64,000 nucleotides of DNA from Lineolata rhizophorae (GCA_010093515.1 MU001682.1:792215-856214); one strand, 5' to 3'; positions 45,796 through 57,392 are shown, counted from the stretch's first letter. The notes: a model not told the origin generated them from the sequence alone. Numbers and translations are program-made.

Positions 45796-46918
45796 GTTTG
45801 TCGAGAAGGAAAAGCATAGACTAACACACAGGACCAAGAATGTGCACTTCACAAGAAGAAGTGTTGGCTTGTCAAACTGATGGTTTATCTTCCTCGTAAG
45901 TGCTATCAGGTTAGTTGGTAGGACGAAGATATACCAAGGGCGTCAACATTGGTTACAAGGGGCACATCGCCAAAGTTAACCAAATGCGGCCATCTTAAGG
46001 TTACCATCCTATTCATAGTGAACCAATTACAATGTCTGGATTACCGCCCGTATATATTGGGGAGACTGATGCCGTACTTTCGTGTGGCTGGCTGAATGAT
46101 CAAATGGGAAACGATAACAGCTCAGCCTTGCGCGAACCCAAGAACACCTGCAAGGCTGGAACTTCAGCCTTGTAGGATGAAAGAATAGATAACGCGAAAC
46201 CGAGTAGCTGAAGGCTCGTTATCAAAAAGTGGCTTCGGAAAATTCTCCATTGGGATTGCATGGCTGAAATGCGATAATAGATCGGCTGCGCATGTCACCT
46301 CTTACACAATAATATGATGTTGAGGTTGCCATTATCCGCCTTGAATGACATCGCCTATTTTGTGAACCTACTTTTGCTTGTGTAACACTGCTTATCTGCA
46401 TCATATCACCTTACGCGGATTAGGTTGCCACATGAGGAGGAGCAGATGAGGGTGACGAACCTGGTATCAAGGTGGAAAGGAATCCGGACGTGTTCGTCCC
46501 TGCCAAACTAAGAGTCAGGAAAGTCGAGTCCTGAAGGTCGTCTGACGGTTTCAAAAAGGAGAAAAGGTCTGTTGCAATAGACCAAGAGCTGAATACAAGG
46601 AGTGCACCTGGTGGGAGATGAAGAGCAAGGATGGTTAGGCTAGGAGGTTGCGTTGTCCTTGGCAAGGGTCAACACCACATAACATCCACCCATTTCATGC
46701 ATCACGTGACAACAAAGCCTTATGACGACGGTATACAGCCTCACCCAACAACAATCAGCGTTCAAAGAATGTACATTACTCAGTTTTAGCTACTGACTCT
46801 ATGAAACCTCGTCGCGACGTCGTCCACAGCAAACTTAAAAAAAGTTGTTGTCTGTACAGCCATCACCAAGCCATCAAAGCGTCCAAAAAGCTCTTTCCCT
46901 CGCTCTACCAGAATCCGC
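45796..46918. other. HET gene upstream region and GH7 3' flank
   Basis: About 1.1 kb, AT-richer. A TATATAT string lies near 46051-46057. A minus-strand frame at 46420-46665 has no support. No gene is called. Confidence 0.4.
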
Positions 46919-48351
46919 TTAGTAGGTCGAGTCGATATCGCCAAACTTGATGTTGGAGAACTTGACATTCGAATCCGGCTGGTTGGCGATGACGTCCTCC
47001 GGCACGCCCGAGTCGGTCGGGCAGTCGCCGCGGGCGATGCCGGGCTGCTCCGGGTCGGCATCGGTGGGGTAGGACGAGTCGAGCCAGAGCATGTGGGCGT
47101 AGAAGTCGACCCAGATGGACATGACGAGGACGTGGCCGCGGGCGAGCGAGGCGCCCATGCCCGACAGGCCGCCCAGCTCGGCGAACTCGTTGGGGTCCCC
47201 AAACGCCTCCTTGTAGTCCTCGCAGAACTGGTCCGTGATGGAGTCATAGGCCTCGACGCCCTCGACGTTGACCACCGAGTTCTCGATCACCTGCCCGCCC
47301 TGCACGTACTTGCGCCGGATCTCCGTCAGGTCCGAGCCGGAGCCGAGGAACTGCGTGACGACAGTGAAGGGCTCGTTGGTGTCGACGCTCGTGCCGCCGG
47401 GGCCGTAGTACTCGCGGTCGCCGAGGCGGTAGTGGGAGTAGTCGCAGCCATCCTTGTCGCAGACGCCGCCGTAGCGGTCGCCGTCGACGTCGGAGCACTC
47501 GGCGCCTTCGCAGCGGTACAGGCCCTCGGTCGTGCAGGTGTGGGGCGTATAGGCGGCGCCCATCGAGTTGGCCTCCCAAATGTCCATCTCCTGGCAGCAG
47601 GTGCCGTACTGGCCGGTGCCAGCGTTCTCGTCGCCCTCGGACGGCTCCCAGCCCTCGACGTTGGCCTAAGAGGTGAGATGATACGTTAGCACGAGAACTG
47701 GATACTAGTTGCGAGCACCTATGTGGCTGACGAAATTCGGCTTACCTCGCCGTCGATGAACTTGATGTCGTGCGGGCACTGAGCATCGCAGTAGCCAGTG
47801 CCGTAGGCAGCACCAGCGTTGTTGCCGTTGACGCCCATGCCGCCGTCCTGAGGCATCTCGACGAAGTACAAGGCACCGTTGACACCGCAGGGCACGTTAG
47901 AGACGTCGACATCGAAGGTGAACTCCTTGCCGATAAGGTTGAACATCTGGTAGTTGGAGTCGTCCTCCATCAGGTAGACACGGGCGCCGATGTTGGTGCC
48001 ATATTCATGCTCCGTGACGAGGTTGATGGTCAGCTCGCCGCCCGAGGTTGTGACGCCGTAGGTTCCGGAGTAGTCGGCGCCCTCGATCGCGCAGTTCTCG
48101 GCGCAGGTAGCGCCGTCAGGGCACGCAGTCGTGTTCCACTCGTTACCCTCGTAGCAGTTCTCGTAGCCGTCGATGATGTGAGTCCAGCGCCAGTTAGAGT
48201 CGAGCACGACGGTGCCAGAAACGTCGCTGCAGCTGCCACCGGAGCAGTCCTGCCAGGTGAGGCTGGGATGAGTCTCGTCTTGCTGATCACCGGCCTGCTG
48301 GGCACGGGCCAGAGCCGCGAGGGCGGAGAAGAGAGCCACACGTTGGTACAT
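46919..48351 (-). CDS. Glycoside hydrolase family 7 cellobiohydrolase, no carbohydrate-binding module
   Basis: Two exons on the minus strand, 47746-48351 and 46919-47665, joined in phase 0 over an 80 bp intron, for 450 residues. A signal peptide ([17 protein letters not shown]) precedes the mature start near QQAG. The enzyme cuts cellobiose from the reducing ends of cellulose chains. The catalytic triad is present in EMDIWEANS: nucleophile Glu228, Asp230 and acid/base Glu233. The many paired cysteines and the CBH-type C-terminus ([17 protein letters not shown]) are seen, so it is a cellobiohydrolase rather than an endoglucanase. The protein stops at the end of the catalytic domain, with no linker or CBM1. 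A TATA box and CreA-type motifs lie upstream. It implies a plant-cell-wall-degrading lifestyle. Confidence 0.95.
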
Positions 48352-48472
48352 GATGAAGGTTCGACGGAAGTCGACTGTAGTTTGAGGGAATAGAGATTGA
48401 GTCCAACGAAGGAATGTTTTGGTTGGCCTGGCGAGAAGAAGACAAGCGATTCAGAGCAGACGCCCAATGATC

Positions 48473-48480
48473 TTATATAT
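48473..48480 (-). promoter_or_regulatory. TATA box of the GH7 gene
   Basis: The minus strand reads ATATATAAG, about 125 bp upstream of the ATG at 48351. A pyrimidine-rich leader with TCTCTATTCCCTC follows. This is the usual architecture of fungal cellulase promoters. Confidence 0.6.
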
Positions 48481-48644
48481 GTTTGCCGTCATGAGCAAGG
48501 GGCAGTGGAGCATGTGCCAGGAAGGCGTCAAGACTTTCGCTGCAACATTCCCAGTTCCCCCATCGTGAGTTCCATTAACGAAACTCATTTCAACGTTCGG
48601 CGTGACAGGAGCGACGGCTCGAAGGCTCCGAAAGGATAGGCCGG

Positions 48645-48675
48645 CCCCAGATCGAAAGCACGAACATTTCCCCAC
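48645..48675. promoter_or_regulatory. Paired CreA/CRE1-type motifs upstream of the GH7 gene
   Basis: CTGGGG (read as CCCCAG, 48645-48650) and GTGGGG (read as CCCCAC, 48670-48675) both fit SYGGRG on the minus strand. They lie 19 bp apart, about 295-325 bp upstream of the ATG. Paired sites are the form bound by the carbon repressor in other cellulase promoters. Confidence 0.4.
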
Positions 48676-48807
48676 GTTGCCAGTGGCAGTGCGGCCGTCG
48701 GAATGTATTTCGACTTCTGGGATTGATGAGTTAGTGATCTAGTACGCGCGCAGCGTGACTCGTCTGAATCTCCCGCACTCTAATTGCCAAGCGGCCAACT
48801 TCAATGT

Positions 48808-48813
48808 TTAGCC
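48808..48813 (-). promoter_or_regulatory. GGCTAA motif (XlnR/XYR1-type) upstream of the GH7 gene
   Basis: GGCTAA on the minus strand, about 460 bp upstream of the GH7 start. This is the core bound by the (hemi)cellulase activator XlnR/XYR1. A single six-base hit could be chance. Confidence 0.3.
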
Positions 48814-51746
48814 GTCTTAAAGAAACGAATATGTGGGGTAGAGTAGATTGATACAGAGCAATTGCGTTTGCAGTTGCCGCCCGAAAAAGGGTTCCTGCAG
48901 AAATGAGAGCTAGTGCGGTGAAGAACATCCGGGTCTCGAAGGCAAATGCCAAGCATCGTAATGCTTAGCACCGAGTCTTGGAGAAGAAGATTGGCGGAAA
49001 GGGAAGCCGGAAGCCGGCAGAGCTCATAATTAAATACGTCACTATAGTTTAGGATCTTCAAGGAATTATCGTGAGGCCGTCTGATAGACTGAGCTTTTCC
49101 GCCGAGATAGGCGGCCGTTCGAAACAGAATGCAGTAAGATCAACAGAGAAATGAACGGGCCGCCGAGGGGCTGTTCCTCGAGCTTTAGGGCAGCCACTCA
49201 GAGAAGACATTTGAGTGAGAGTGAAGGGAATACGGAACGGGGAGACCAAGCGTGAGATTGCCGCTGCGGAACTCAGAAAAGGTTCGATAGCGTAGGATCA
49301 ACATCAAATTACGGAGCACCAAAACCTTGTGGCGTTTCTTGCATTTGCCAGCCCCATGGGGAATTCTAGCGCCGTCGTCCTTGCAGGGAGACGTTGACGG
49401 CGACGATCCGGCAACGGTGTCCCGGGCAGAAGTGCAAATTTTTAGGCTGCCAGAGAACTAAGCGGAAAGTGCAATTGCAGAGGGGTGATCTGCACATCGT
49501 GACGCAGACCATACGAACGGTCTCTGAACATCAAACGCGCACTCATCTTGGCAATTAGCGATGTTGGCGCTCTGTTGCTGGCAACTGAACTAGCAGCTCA
49601 CGCTAGAAGACGGAAAAGATCAATCTCGAACACTTGATTCCTTCCCCGAAGGACGATATTGGGGTGTTCATGGCGGTCTTGGGGAGGAAAGCAGGATGCG
49701 CGTCGTGCGTTTTCTCAGCTCGGGAGGAGGGGGTAGTCAAGACCGCTCAGCTGACCATTGGCCGCGGCTCGTAAAGTAGAGTGGAACCCGCAAATCTCTG
49801 CTTTTCTCCGCGCGTTCTAGGCGTTTCTTGAGGTGGGCCAGGCGTACCAGGTACATGGCGGGCAGATGGAAGGCCGTGATTGGCACGAGGCCGTGCCCGT
49901 GCCCGGCCCGCTGCAGCCATGGCGCGGGCCACGGCCGCACGATGTACCTTCATCCATAGTACCAAGCCTTAGAACGGCATAACGACCTCTGGGCATCGAG
50001 ACTAAAAGCGCTGAGCCGGAGGCTAAGAGCCGGAAGGACGCCTCGCCATAGGGTGGAAAATGTCCGTCCGTCTTGAGCGCTTGCGAGCTGGGCGCAGCCG
50101 CGTGTACCGGGTTACGGTAGCAGGACTGGGCCGGCGGCTGGCGCTCAAGGCGGGGCGGGCGAAGGGAGGTAGGGAGAAAAGTGACCTACGCGACGAGTAC
50201 ATAGATACATAATGGACGAGATGGAAGTTCCAGAGCTGGACCATCCCGTCCAGACATCCGGATCAAGTCGCAGCGGCCGCAGCAGAGCCTCACAACGAAA
50301 ACTGGTAGCGGCCGTGGTCCGTTTCCAGGGCCGTCCCGCCCAGTTCGACCTGGAAAACAGAAGCGAGCCCATCTGGCAGCAGGCCGTGGGAGGGGAAGCC
50401 GCGGAAGCGGTCCTCGATCAGATCCGCCAGCTGGCCAGATGCTCCAATCCGGAGCGGCGGCGGCGGGCGGTGGAGATGGGATGGGCAAGGGGCCTTGAGG
50501 GGCTTCGAGGGGCCGTGAGGAGACGGTCTCGAGAGGCAATCTGGGCTGGAGGAGGACGGGCGCCGAGAGCCAGTCAGCGTCGGCAAACATGTGACGGGGG
50601 ACGAGGCGGGGGCCGTCGCGTGCGGACAATCGAGCAATATACTCGACGCCGCCAGGGCGGGCGCAGATGGCGGTGATTAACAGCGCCAAGGGCAAGGGGG
50701 TTTCGCGGGCGGCGGTGGTTGTTTGTTTGTGGTGCCTGACGCGCCGCATTAATAACGCCGGGAGCGTCGGTCCGCCAAGCCGGCACGTAGCGATGCTTGG
50801 CACCTTGGCGCCGCCCCAGAGTCCGCCGCAAGCGCGCCCGGCGTTCCCCTGTGTGCGGAAGAGGCCCGCGAGGGACCGAGGAGACGAAGCAGACATTTGA
50901 AATAGTCTCTCTTGTGTCCCTCGGTCATGAAAGTGGACTAGAAGGTTGAGCGTAGTCGAGGCTGCAGAACTGCTGGGCAAATACTCAGCCAATTAGAGAG
51001 CAAGAACTTCGCTTCCGGTACCGATTCGGGAAGCGCTAGACCGCATGTAGTAATTCCGCAGTGCGTTGACTTCCTTCACTTGTCCTTGCCCAATGGACAG
51101 TGAAGCCATTCCAGTAGTGTACGAGATAGCCGCCTGTCATCTCACTTGGAGTGCGTAGGGCTTTCTTTCCATTTGCTAGCGTCCAAACGGAATGGAAAGG
51201 TCTAGTTTTAGATCCTGGCACGTGAATAGTCACGTGGATCAAGGCGCACATCAACACATTCTGCCCGTAATGGCCGTCTGTCATAAGCGAACACTACTTT
51301 GTATACTGTTTTACTAAAACAGCACTCAAATAACTTCACTTGATAGATTGAAATTCTGGACAGAAAACTGAACATGCCTTGTTGAAAGTGTCCGGCTCCT
51401 CTACAATGCAATGCAAAGCCACTCCACTCATGGATATCACCTAGAATACTGTTAGGACTAGCGTACCCTAGCCTGTAGCTAACCAACTTGGCCAAAAGAC
51501 TGGCATAGTATCGCACTTCAGTGCGATGCTGCCGGCTAGGAACTATATATATGCTAACAAATACAGTCCTTGAGTTGATCGGCAGATCAGCGAGTGCAAC
51601 CCGCATCATCGTTTTGATCCCATCCGTTTTACATCAACGCCAAAGCAAAACCACTATTCACAGGCATTTCCTCCTCCGAAATCATCAACTCACATCTCCC
51701 ACTAGCATCCCACCACATTCATCCCCTCTCTCACCTCTCTAACGCC
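48814..51746. other. Long non-coding or unrecognised stretch upstream of the GH7 gene
   Basis: About 2.9 kb with no supported gene. Around 49740-50990 GC rises and two opposed frames overlap: 50212-50676 (+, 154 codons, Arg-rich) and 50186-50992 (-, 268 codons, Pro/Arg-rich). Neither shows a motif or splice support. The region is also the 3' flank of the HPPK-DHPS gene. A small lineage-specific gene at 50212 cannot be excluded. Confidence 0.4.
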
Positions 51747-53837
51747 TCACCTCCCCGCCACACCCCTCCACACCCCCTCCGCCACCCTCACCACCTCCCT
51801 CATCTCCTTCACATCATGCACCCTGACTACATCCGCCCCCCCAGCCACACACGCCGCGACCGCGGCCGCCGTCCCCCAGCCCCTCTCCACCGGCTCCCTC
51901 ACCCCCGACAACCTCCCCACAAACGCCTTCCTACTCACGCCCAGCACCCACGGAAACCCCCTCAACCCAGACTCGTTCCCGTCCTCCTGCCCATCCTCGC
52001 GCCCCTCCACGCCCTCCTCCTCCTCCTCCTCCTCCTCGCCCGGCACCTGCCCCCACCCCACCTCGCCCCTCAACGCCCCCAAATGCCGCAAAACCGCCAA
52101 ATTGACCCTCTCCCCCTTGGCGAACCCCACCCCGGGATCCAGCAGGATCCGCCAGCGGCGCACGCCCGCGCGCTCCGCGGCGCGCACGCGCGCGCGCAGC
52201 TCGCGCGCCACGGCGCGCAGTGCGCCGCGCGGGCCGCCCGCGTAGACGGCGTGCGGCGCGGCGCCCATGCTGGCCGGCGTGCCGCGCAGGTGCGATATGA
52301 CGAGCGAGGGGGGCGGCGAGGGCGTGCGGGAGAGGAGCAGCGCGCGCGAGTGCGCGCCCAGGGTCGGGAAGAGCGCCGGCGAGAGGGTCCCGCCGGAGAT
52401 GTCGTTGAGGATGTGGGGCCCGTGCGGGAGCGGCGGCGAGGTGGCAAAGCTGGCGGTGAGGACGGCCGGGCGGTACGTGTCGAGGGAGATGGTGGCGCGG
52501 TGGCGGGGCGTGCCTGCCTGGTCGTGGGGGCTGGAGGCGCGGGGTTGCGTCGAAGGGGGATAGAGACTGCGTAACACCTCCCAGGCTGGCGCGAGGCGCG
52601 CGATCTCCCGCGAGGCCCCGATGTCCTCCGCCCCGGGGCGCGTGCTCTGCGCCCCGATGTCCAGTATGTCTGCGCCCTCGCTCAGGTGGCGTTCCATCTC
52701 GTCTTTTAGCCTCGCCTTGAACATCTCCATCGCGCGGGCATCGCCGCCATCGGGCGAGTCTGGGGCGGGCGAGAGGCGCCCGCCATCGGAGAAGGAGTCC
52801 GGCGTGAGGTTCAGGATGGACATGATGAGGGTGCGGCGGGCGGGGTCGAGGGGACGGAGCGGAGGCAGGTATGGGGATATGGGGGTGAGGATTGTGAAGG
52901 GGTGGGGAGATGGGGGTAGGGAGGAGAGGTGCGTGGAGAGGGGTACGTTTGGTGTGGTCGGGGGTGTGTGGGTGGCTATCATGCTGCAGAATCGTCAGAA
53001 TAGCTGCCGGGTGGTTCTGACTGAAGCGGTCACGTGACTTTCGATCGCAGGGACATATGGCAAAGAAATGAGAACGTACTCGCATAACGGCCGCAGAACG
53101 AATTCGCGCTCGAGCATAAGAGCATGTGGAATGGTGAGACGCGGCGTGGAGAGCGTAGTGTCGTCGTAAAGGAGGATGTCGAGGTCAATTGTGCGCGGGC
53201 CTTTGTCGATGACGCGGACGCGGCCGAGGGCGTCCTCGATGGACTGAAGGCGGTCGAGAAGCGCGATGGGGGAGAGGGATGTTGAGATCTGCAGCGCCAT
53301 TGTCAGCAGCGCGGCGCCTTTGGACGAAAGCAAGTTCCCCCAACTTGGCTTCTCTTCCTGGAACACGTGGACGAGGCTGTAGCTATGGGTACGTACCTCG
53401 ATGCATGCGTTGACAAACTTCGCCTGCTCCACCACGTACATGGCCGCCGTCTCGTACAGGAAGCTACTCCGGGTGATGCGGATGTCGCCTTGCCGCTCCA
53501 TCTCGGCGCATGCCCGCTCGATATGCATGATGCGGTCGCCCATGTTGCTGCCCAGGGCCACGTACGCCGTGTGCGCGAACGTCGCCCCGTTCGTTGCCGC
53601 TGGCTGACTAGCCATTGTCGACAGGACGGCAGCGCGGGAAGAGGTGCTCAGATGGCATCGGCGAGACGGTGTGGCCGTGGTCACAAGGGGGATGCACTTC
53701 GGTATTCGGGCGTCGCAAGCTCGGTGGAGGAGCGATGCCGGAGTAGCAGTGGCATAACTGCGAGCGGGATGGCACGCGATGATGCTAATACTCCTGTTCC
53801 TACTGAGGATGGTGGTACGGTGGAGCCATTGCCGCAT
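51747..53837 (-). CDS. Folate synthesis enzyme: HPPK-dihydropteroate synthase fusion with mitochondrial presequence
   Basis: Three exons on the minus strand: 53397-53837, 53080-53288 and 51747-52983 (phases 0 and 2), for 628 residues. Residues 1-74 form an Arg/Ser/Ala-rich presequence typical of mitochondrial import; a second ATG at 53615 (MASQPAATNG) could give a shorter form. The HPPK domain shows YVALGSNMGDRIMHIE, then GRVRVIDKGPRTIDLDILLY across exons 1-2. The DHPS domain shows MSILNLTPDSFSDGG, GADILDIGAQSTRPGA, HILNDISGG, RILLDPGVGFAKGE and GVSRKAFVGRL. These catalyse pyrophosphorylation of hydroxymethylpterin and its joining to p-aminobenzoate; DHPS is the sulfonamide target. No dihydroneopterin aldolase domain is present, unlike yeast Fol1. 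The open frame starts earlier at TTG; ATG 53837 is used. A MET8-like gene is divergent, 391 bp away. Confidence 0.92.
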
Positions 53838-54228
53838 TTCCGCTGTCTCTCTAGACGGAAGCGGCAAATTGGAAAAGAAAAAGAAAAATGAAGAAATTGA
53901 AGCCAATCACATCAGTTTGACATTGTATTTCCCCTTTATTGTCCTGTTGCATGATGACAACGCCCTCCCCCTGTTCTCCGCGGAGGACTGCGGACTTGGT
54001 TGATGTCGCCATTGATCGGCCGCGCCAAGCCGCCGATAAGCGATGAGCTCTCATCGACGACAGCTCTCTATTCACTCATTCACTCGCCCGCTCACTCACT
54101 CACCACCACCTACTTTGCGCGCCAGAGCGTATCGGTGCGCTTCTCGAGCTTCAATCGCGAGATATTTCTACCGTTAGCGCAACAAAGAGAAAAAGCCCTC
54201 GACGCGACGCAGGATAGCGTTGCCCGCC
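53838..54228. promoter_or_regulatory. Bidirectional promoter between folate-synthesis and siroheme-synthesis genes
   Basis: A 391 bp spacer between two divergent start codons, so both promoters must lie here. Short CACTCACTC repeats occur at about 54075-54105. No TATA consensus is obvious on either side. Confidence 0.5.
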
Positions 54229-55069
54229 ATGGGCGGCAACAAGTTCCCCGAGGTCCAAGGCGGCGGCTCCCTCATCCTCGCCTGGCAAGTCCGCAACAAG
54301 CACGTCCTGGTCATCGGCGGTGGCGAGGCTAGTTCTTCCTCTCCCAACACGCCTCCATTCAACTCCTAACCCATCCGCCCCCCAGGTCGCCGCCGGCCGC
54401 ATCCTCAACGTCCTCAACGCCGACGCGCACGTCACCGTCATCTGTCCCTCCAGCGGCCTGAACCCCGAAGTCCGGCACCGCATCCAGACCGGCCAAGTGC
54501 GCACACACATCAACCGCTCCTTCCAGCCCGCCGACCTCGACCCGCCCGGCGTCCCCGACATGGTGCTCTGCGCCATCGACGACCCGGCCACCTCGTCGCA
54601 GGTCTACAAGCTCTGCCACGAGCGCCGCATCCCGGCCAACATCGCCGACGTGCCGCCCGAGTGCGACTTCTACTTCGGCAGCGTGCACCGCGACGGCCCG
54701 CTGCAGATCATGGTCAGCACCAACGGCAACGGGCCCAAGCTGGCCAACATCATACGGCGCTTCATCGCCGGCCGGCTGCCGGGGAACGCCGGACGCGCCG
54801 TCGAGCGCGTGGGCTTGCTGAGGAGGAAGCTGAGGAGGGTGGCGCCGGGGATGGAAGAGGGTGAGAAGAGGATGAAGTGGATGTCGAGGGTCTGTGAGAG
54901 TTGGTCGCTGGATGAGCTGTGTGCGATGGAGGAGGCGGATATGGAGGGGTTGGTGGAGTTTTATAAAGAGGGCAGAGTGCCGAAGCTGGCGGAATTGAGG
55001 GGAGAGTCGGAAGGTGCAGAGGAGGATGAGACGGTTGTGGGGTTTGATGGCGCGTTTGGGTGGTGGTGA
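54229..55069 (+). CDS. MET8-like siroheme synthase (precorrin-2 dehydrogenase / ferrochelatase)
   Basis: Two exons, 54229-54327 and 54386-55069, joined in phase 0, for 260 residues. The enzyme oxidises precorrin-2 and inserts iron to make siroheme, the cofactor of sulfite and nitrite reductases. Exon 1 ends inside the NAD-binding loop (KHVLVIGGGE) and exon 2 resumes with VAAGRILNVL. Later family blocks: AIDDPATSSQVYKLCHERR, PANIADVPPECDFYFGSV and STNGNGPKLANIIRR. The C-terminal helical domain (RMKWMSRVCESWSLDELCAM) is complete. The 58 bp intron starts with GC (GAG then GCTAGT) and ends CCCCAG, with a CTCCTAAC branch-like site. No GT donor keeps the frame, so this appears to be a GC-AG intron. 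Confidence 0.9.
54328..54385 (+). other. Probable GC-AG intron in the MET8-like gene
   Basis: The intron is fixed by the conserved GGGE-VAAGR junction of the NAD-binding loop. Its first bases are GCTAGT after an exonic GAG, and it ends CAG. Length is 58 bp, with a CTAAC branch-like motif about 20 bp before the acceptor. Confidence 0.7.
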
Positions 55070-56000
55070 TGGATGTCATTGGATAAGGCTAGGGAATGCC
55101 TTTTTTGATACATTTGTATTTTATTCGGGCCAGGGCATGGTTGGCGACGTTCATACGGACTTAGGTATTTGGCTTTTCGATGGGTGGTCTGGCATGCTTG
55201 AACGCTTTAGAATGTACCATCAAAATGCTCACGCGTACAAGTAAGCTGTTTGGCTGTTGATATTCCGGAATTGATTATGGCACTCATCGATGTTTTGATT
55301 GGGTTGTGGAGCCTTCTTTTGCTTGCTGGTAACGTTTTGTATAAACATATCGGCAAAACAATCACAGGCATGCCATCCAGTTGTCTAAATGACCAGAACA
55401 AAAGAAGGCACTGAGTGTGCGCAGAATGAAAGACATGCTTAACTCATTTATGCTAGCAAAGAAGAGTGATTTCAGCATGTCGTATTTTACTCATGTTATA
55501 ATCGTGTGTACGTTAGAATGTAAATGATATGGCATGCTCCTAAAATTCAGCTGTGTATTCAATCTAAGCTAGACACATTTATATGGATCAAGCCGCTTAA
55601 CGGGGTATTGCAATAGGTTGTGGAGAGCGGTATCCGCATAATTGTGGCTTGTCAGCATTCAGGAACTGGCAACATCAAAATAGGAAATGAATGCTATGTT
55701 ATATGGTCATTGTCCATGCATCTTAAATTCAAATGGCTCGCTCAATCACCAAAAGACTTATTAACAACAACGGACTCGCCCAAACTGTTAGCAATATTTC
55801 AATAAAATGTTAAACTATACGTCAAATAGCTTCTAAGCATTTCTTTGAACCCCGACGACGTCCAAATTTTCATGAGTGAATTCTACCAATTTGTGATTTC
55901 CCATACCAGACCAAAAACGCTACCCCGTCATTCAGGAATCTGTCGCTGTTCTACAAAGGGAGGACAGGGAAATTTGTACGTGATGTAGTCAACGGTCTCA
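55070..56000. other. AT-rich intergenic DNA
   Basis: About 930 bp, clearly AT-rich compared with the MET8-like gene. Only short frames with random composition are present. It begins the accessory-looking block that runs to about 62.6 kb. Confidence 0.5.
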
Positions 56001-57392
56001 TTAGAATCTAGGCTCATCCGGGATGATAGGTGGCAAGAACCACTTCGTCGTCTGCTTGATCCTCTTTCCATTTTCCTCTTCGGACCTGTATCATCGCTAC
56101 ATTAGTATATGTTTCACTATGCCATACTACTTTAACCACTGACCAGCTATTTCGAACCCCCAAAACAGCTCCGCGAGCCATCGGCAAGCATCAACGAGTC
56201 CTTCCTCCATGTTAACCACTCCAGGTCCCAAGTTCGGCATGAGCATTCCACGCGCCCAAGCACTCTCGGCCGCGATACGAATGCGGTCTGCGTCGGTTAC
56301 CGGCCTCACCATCTGGCGCACTACGTGCTCGCCGCGACTCACGTCCGGTTGCTGAAAGGAGGTCCAGCACGCCAACGACTCCACAGGCCTCCGTCTCCTC
56401 CATCCGGGCTGCTCAGGCTGGTACACGAGTAGCTGCTGCGCCAAAGCCCCATGGCGACGCTGGCTCTCTTCAGACGCCTCTGCCCCACTCTGCGTCTGGC
56501 CTACAGACGACGACGGGCGCGGAGATCCAGGAACGTGGCCTAGCGACGTGATCATGTCACCCCACACATGCACGCGTTTATAGCGTTCATTGTCCTGTGA
56601 GAGGGAATTGGCGTTCTCGAGGTGGTTGAAATAGAACCACAGCACCTCGTTGTGGAGAAAGATAGCCCGAACGACTTCGAAAAGGCGACTGACAAAATGA
56701 TAGAGAGAGATGGGTATGTTGTCACTTTCCTTGACCCAGTTATTTATGACATTGTGAAATGCCCTGGAGCGAAAATGAGCATGGTGAAGTCGAAACTAAG
56801 GTAAGTCAGACTGCATTATAAATTCATCATGCTTACCTCCAAAACACAAATGCACCTAAGCCTGGATCGTGGATCCGATAGGGGACCGACGAGAAGCACG
56901 GAATAGTCGGCCGTAAACAGTGGCCAGGATCGGCCAGGAACATGCGTTGAACTCTTGCTTCCATGCTCATTGCTACCATGCAGCCCGGCCTTACGTGGTC
57001 AGTCCACGTGCTCTTATCAAGCACGATGCTTGGTTTTATCCAATCATGATCCATCAAAAGCAGCAAGTATGAGGGAATTCTGCCACCAATGAAGTTACTG
57101 TCTTCGTGGAAGAAGCGCTCGATGACTTCGGAGAGGAGGTCCTAAATGCAAAAGTTAGATAGTGACATTAATATAATGTGTATAGTCTTACCATATTCTG
57201 CCGGAACCGGTCATATCTAAGCACCCAACGCGTCCCGTGCGCGGTCTCGAATATGAATGAATCGTTCAGCAGGGGGCTCTGAGGACCGATGATATGTTTG
57301 TTCGTCAAAATATTCAAGCTGGTTATAAAGCTGCCATCCCCAACGACATCAAACGTGGTAGCGGAATTCTCATAAATGTACCTAGCTGCCAT
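56001..57392 (-). CDS. Fungal ubiquitin-like-domain protein (paralog 1; N-terminus uncertain)
   Basis: Modelled on the minus strand as exons 57192-57392, 56837-57141, 56131-56688 and 56001-56085, with matching phases 0, 2 and 2; about 382 residues. Exons 1-2 carry a fungal ubiquitin-like domain: a FIFETAHGTRWVLRYDRFRQNM start, spliced to DLLSEVIERFFHEDS, then IKPSIVLDKSTWTDHVRPGCMVAMSMEARV. Exon 3 has a VVRAIFLHNEVLWFYFNHLEN segment, a Ser/Gln-rich linker and a MEEGLVDACRWLAELFWGFEIAG helix. The tiny last exon ends KWFLPPIIPDEPRF. The last intron uses GTAGTA as donor, and joining there restores the frame to a natural C-terminus. ATG 57392 is the only in-frame start in exon 1, and an upstream exon may be missing. 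Function unknown. The next gene upstream is a paralog. Confidence 0.62.

Noticed and set aside
45796-45852. Hydrophobic leader extending the HET protein
   Set aside because: It would need a GTG start and resembles a signal peptide by chance. HET proteins are cytosolic and ATG 45795 is available.
50186-50992. 268-codon minus-strand frame overlapping a 154-codon plus-strand frame
   Set aside because: Neither shows a motif or helpful context; GC-rich DNA readily opens frames on both strands. Left as unassigned.
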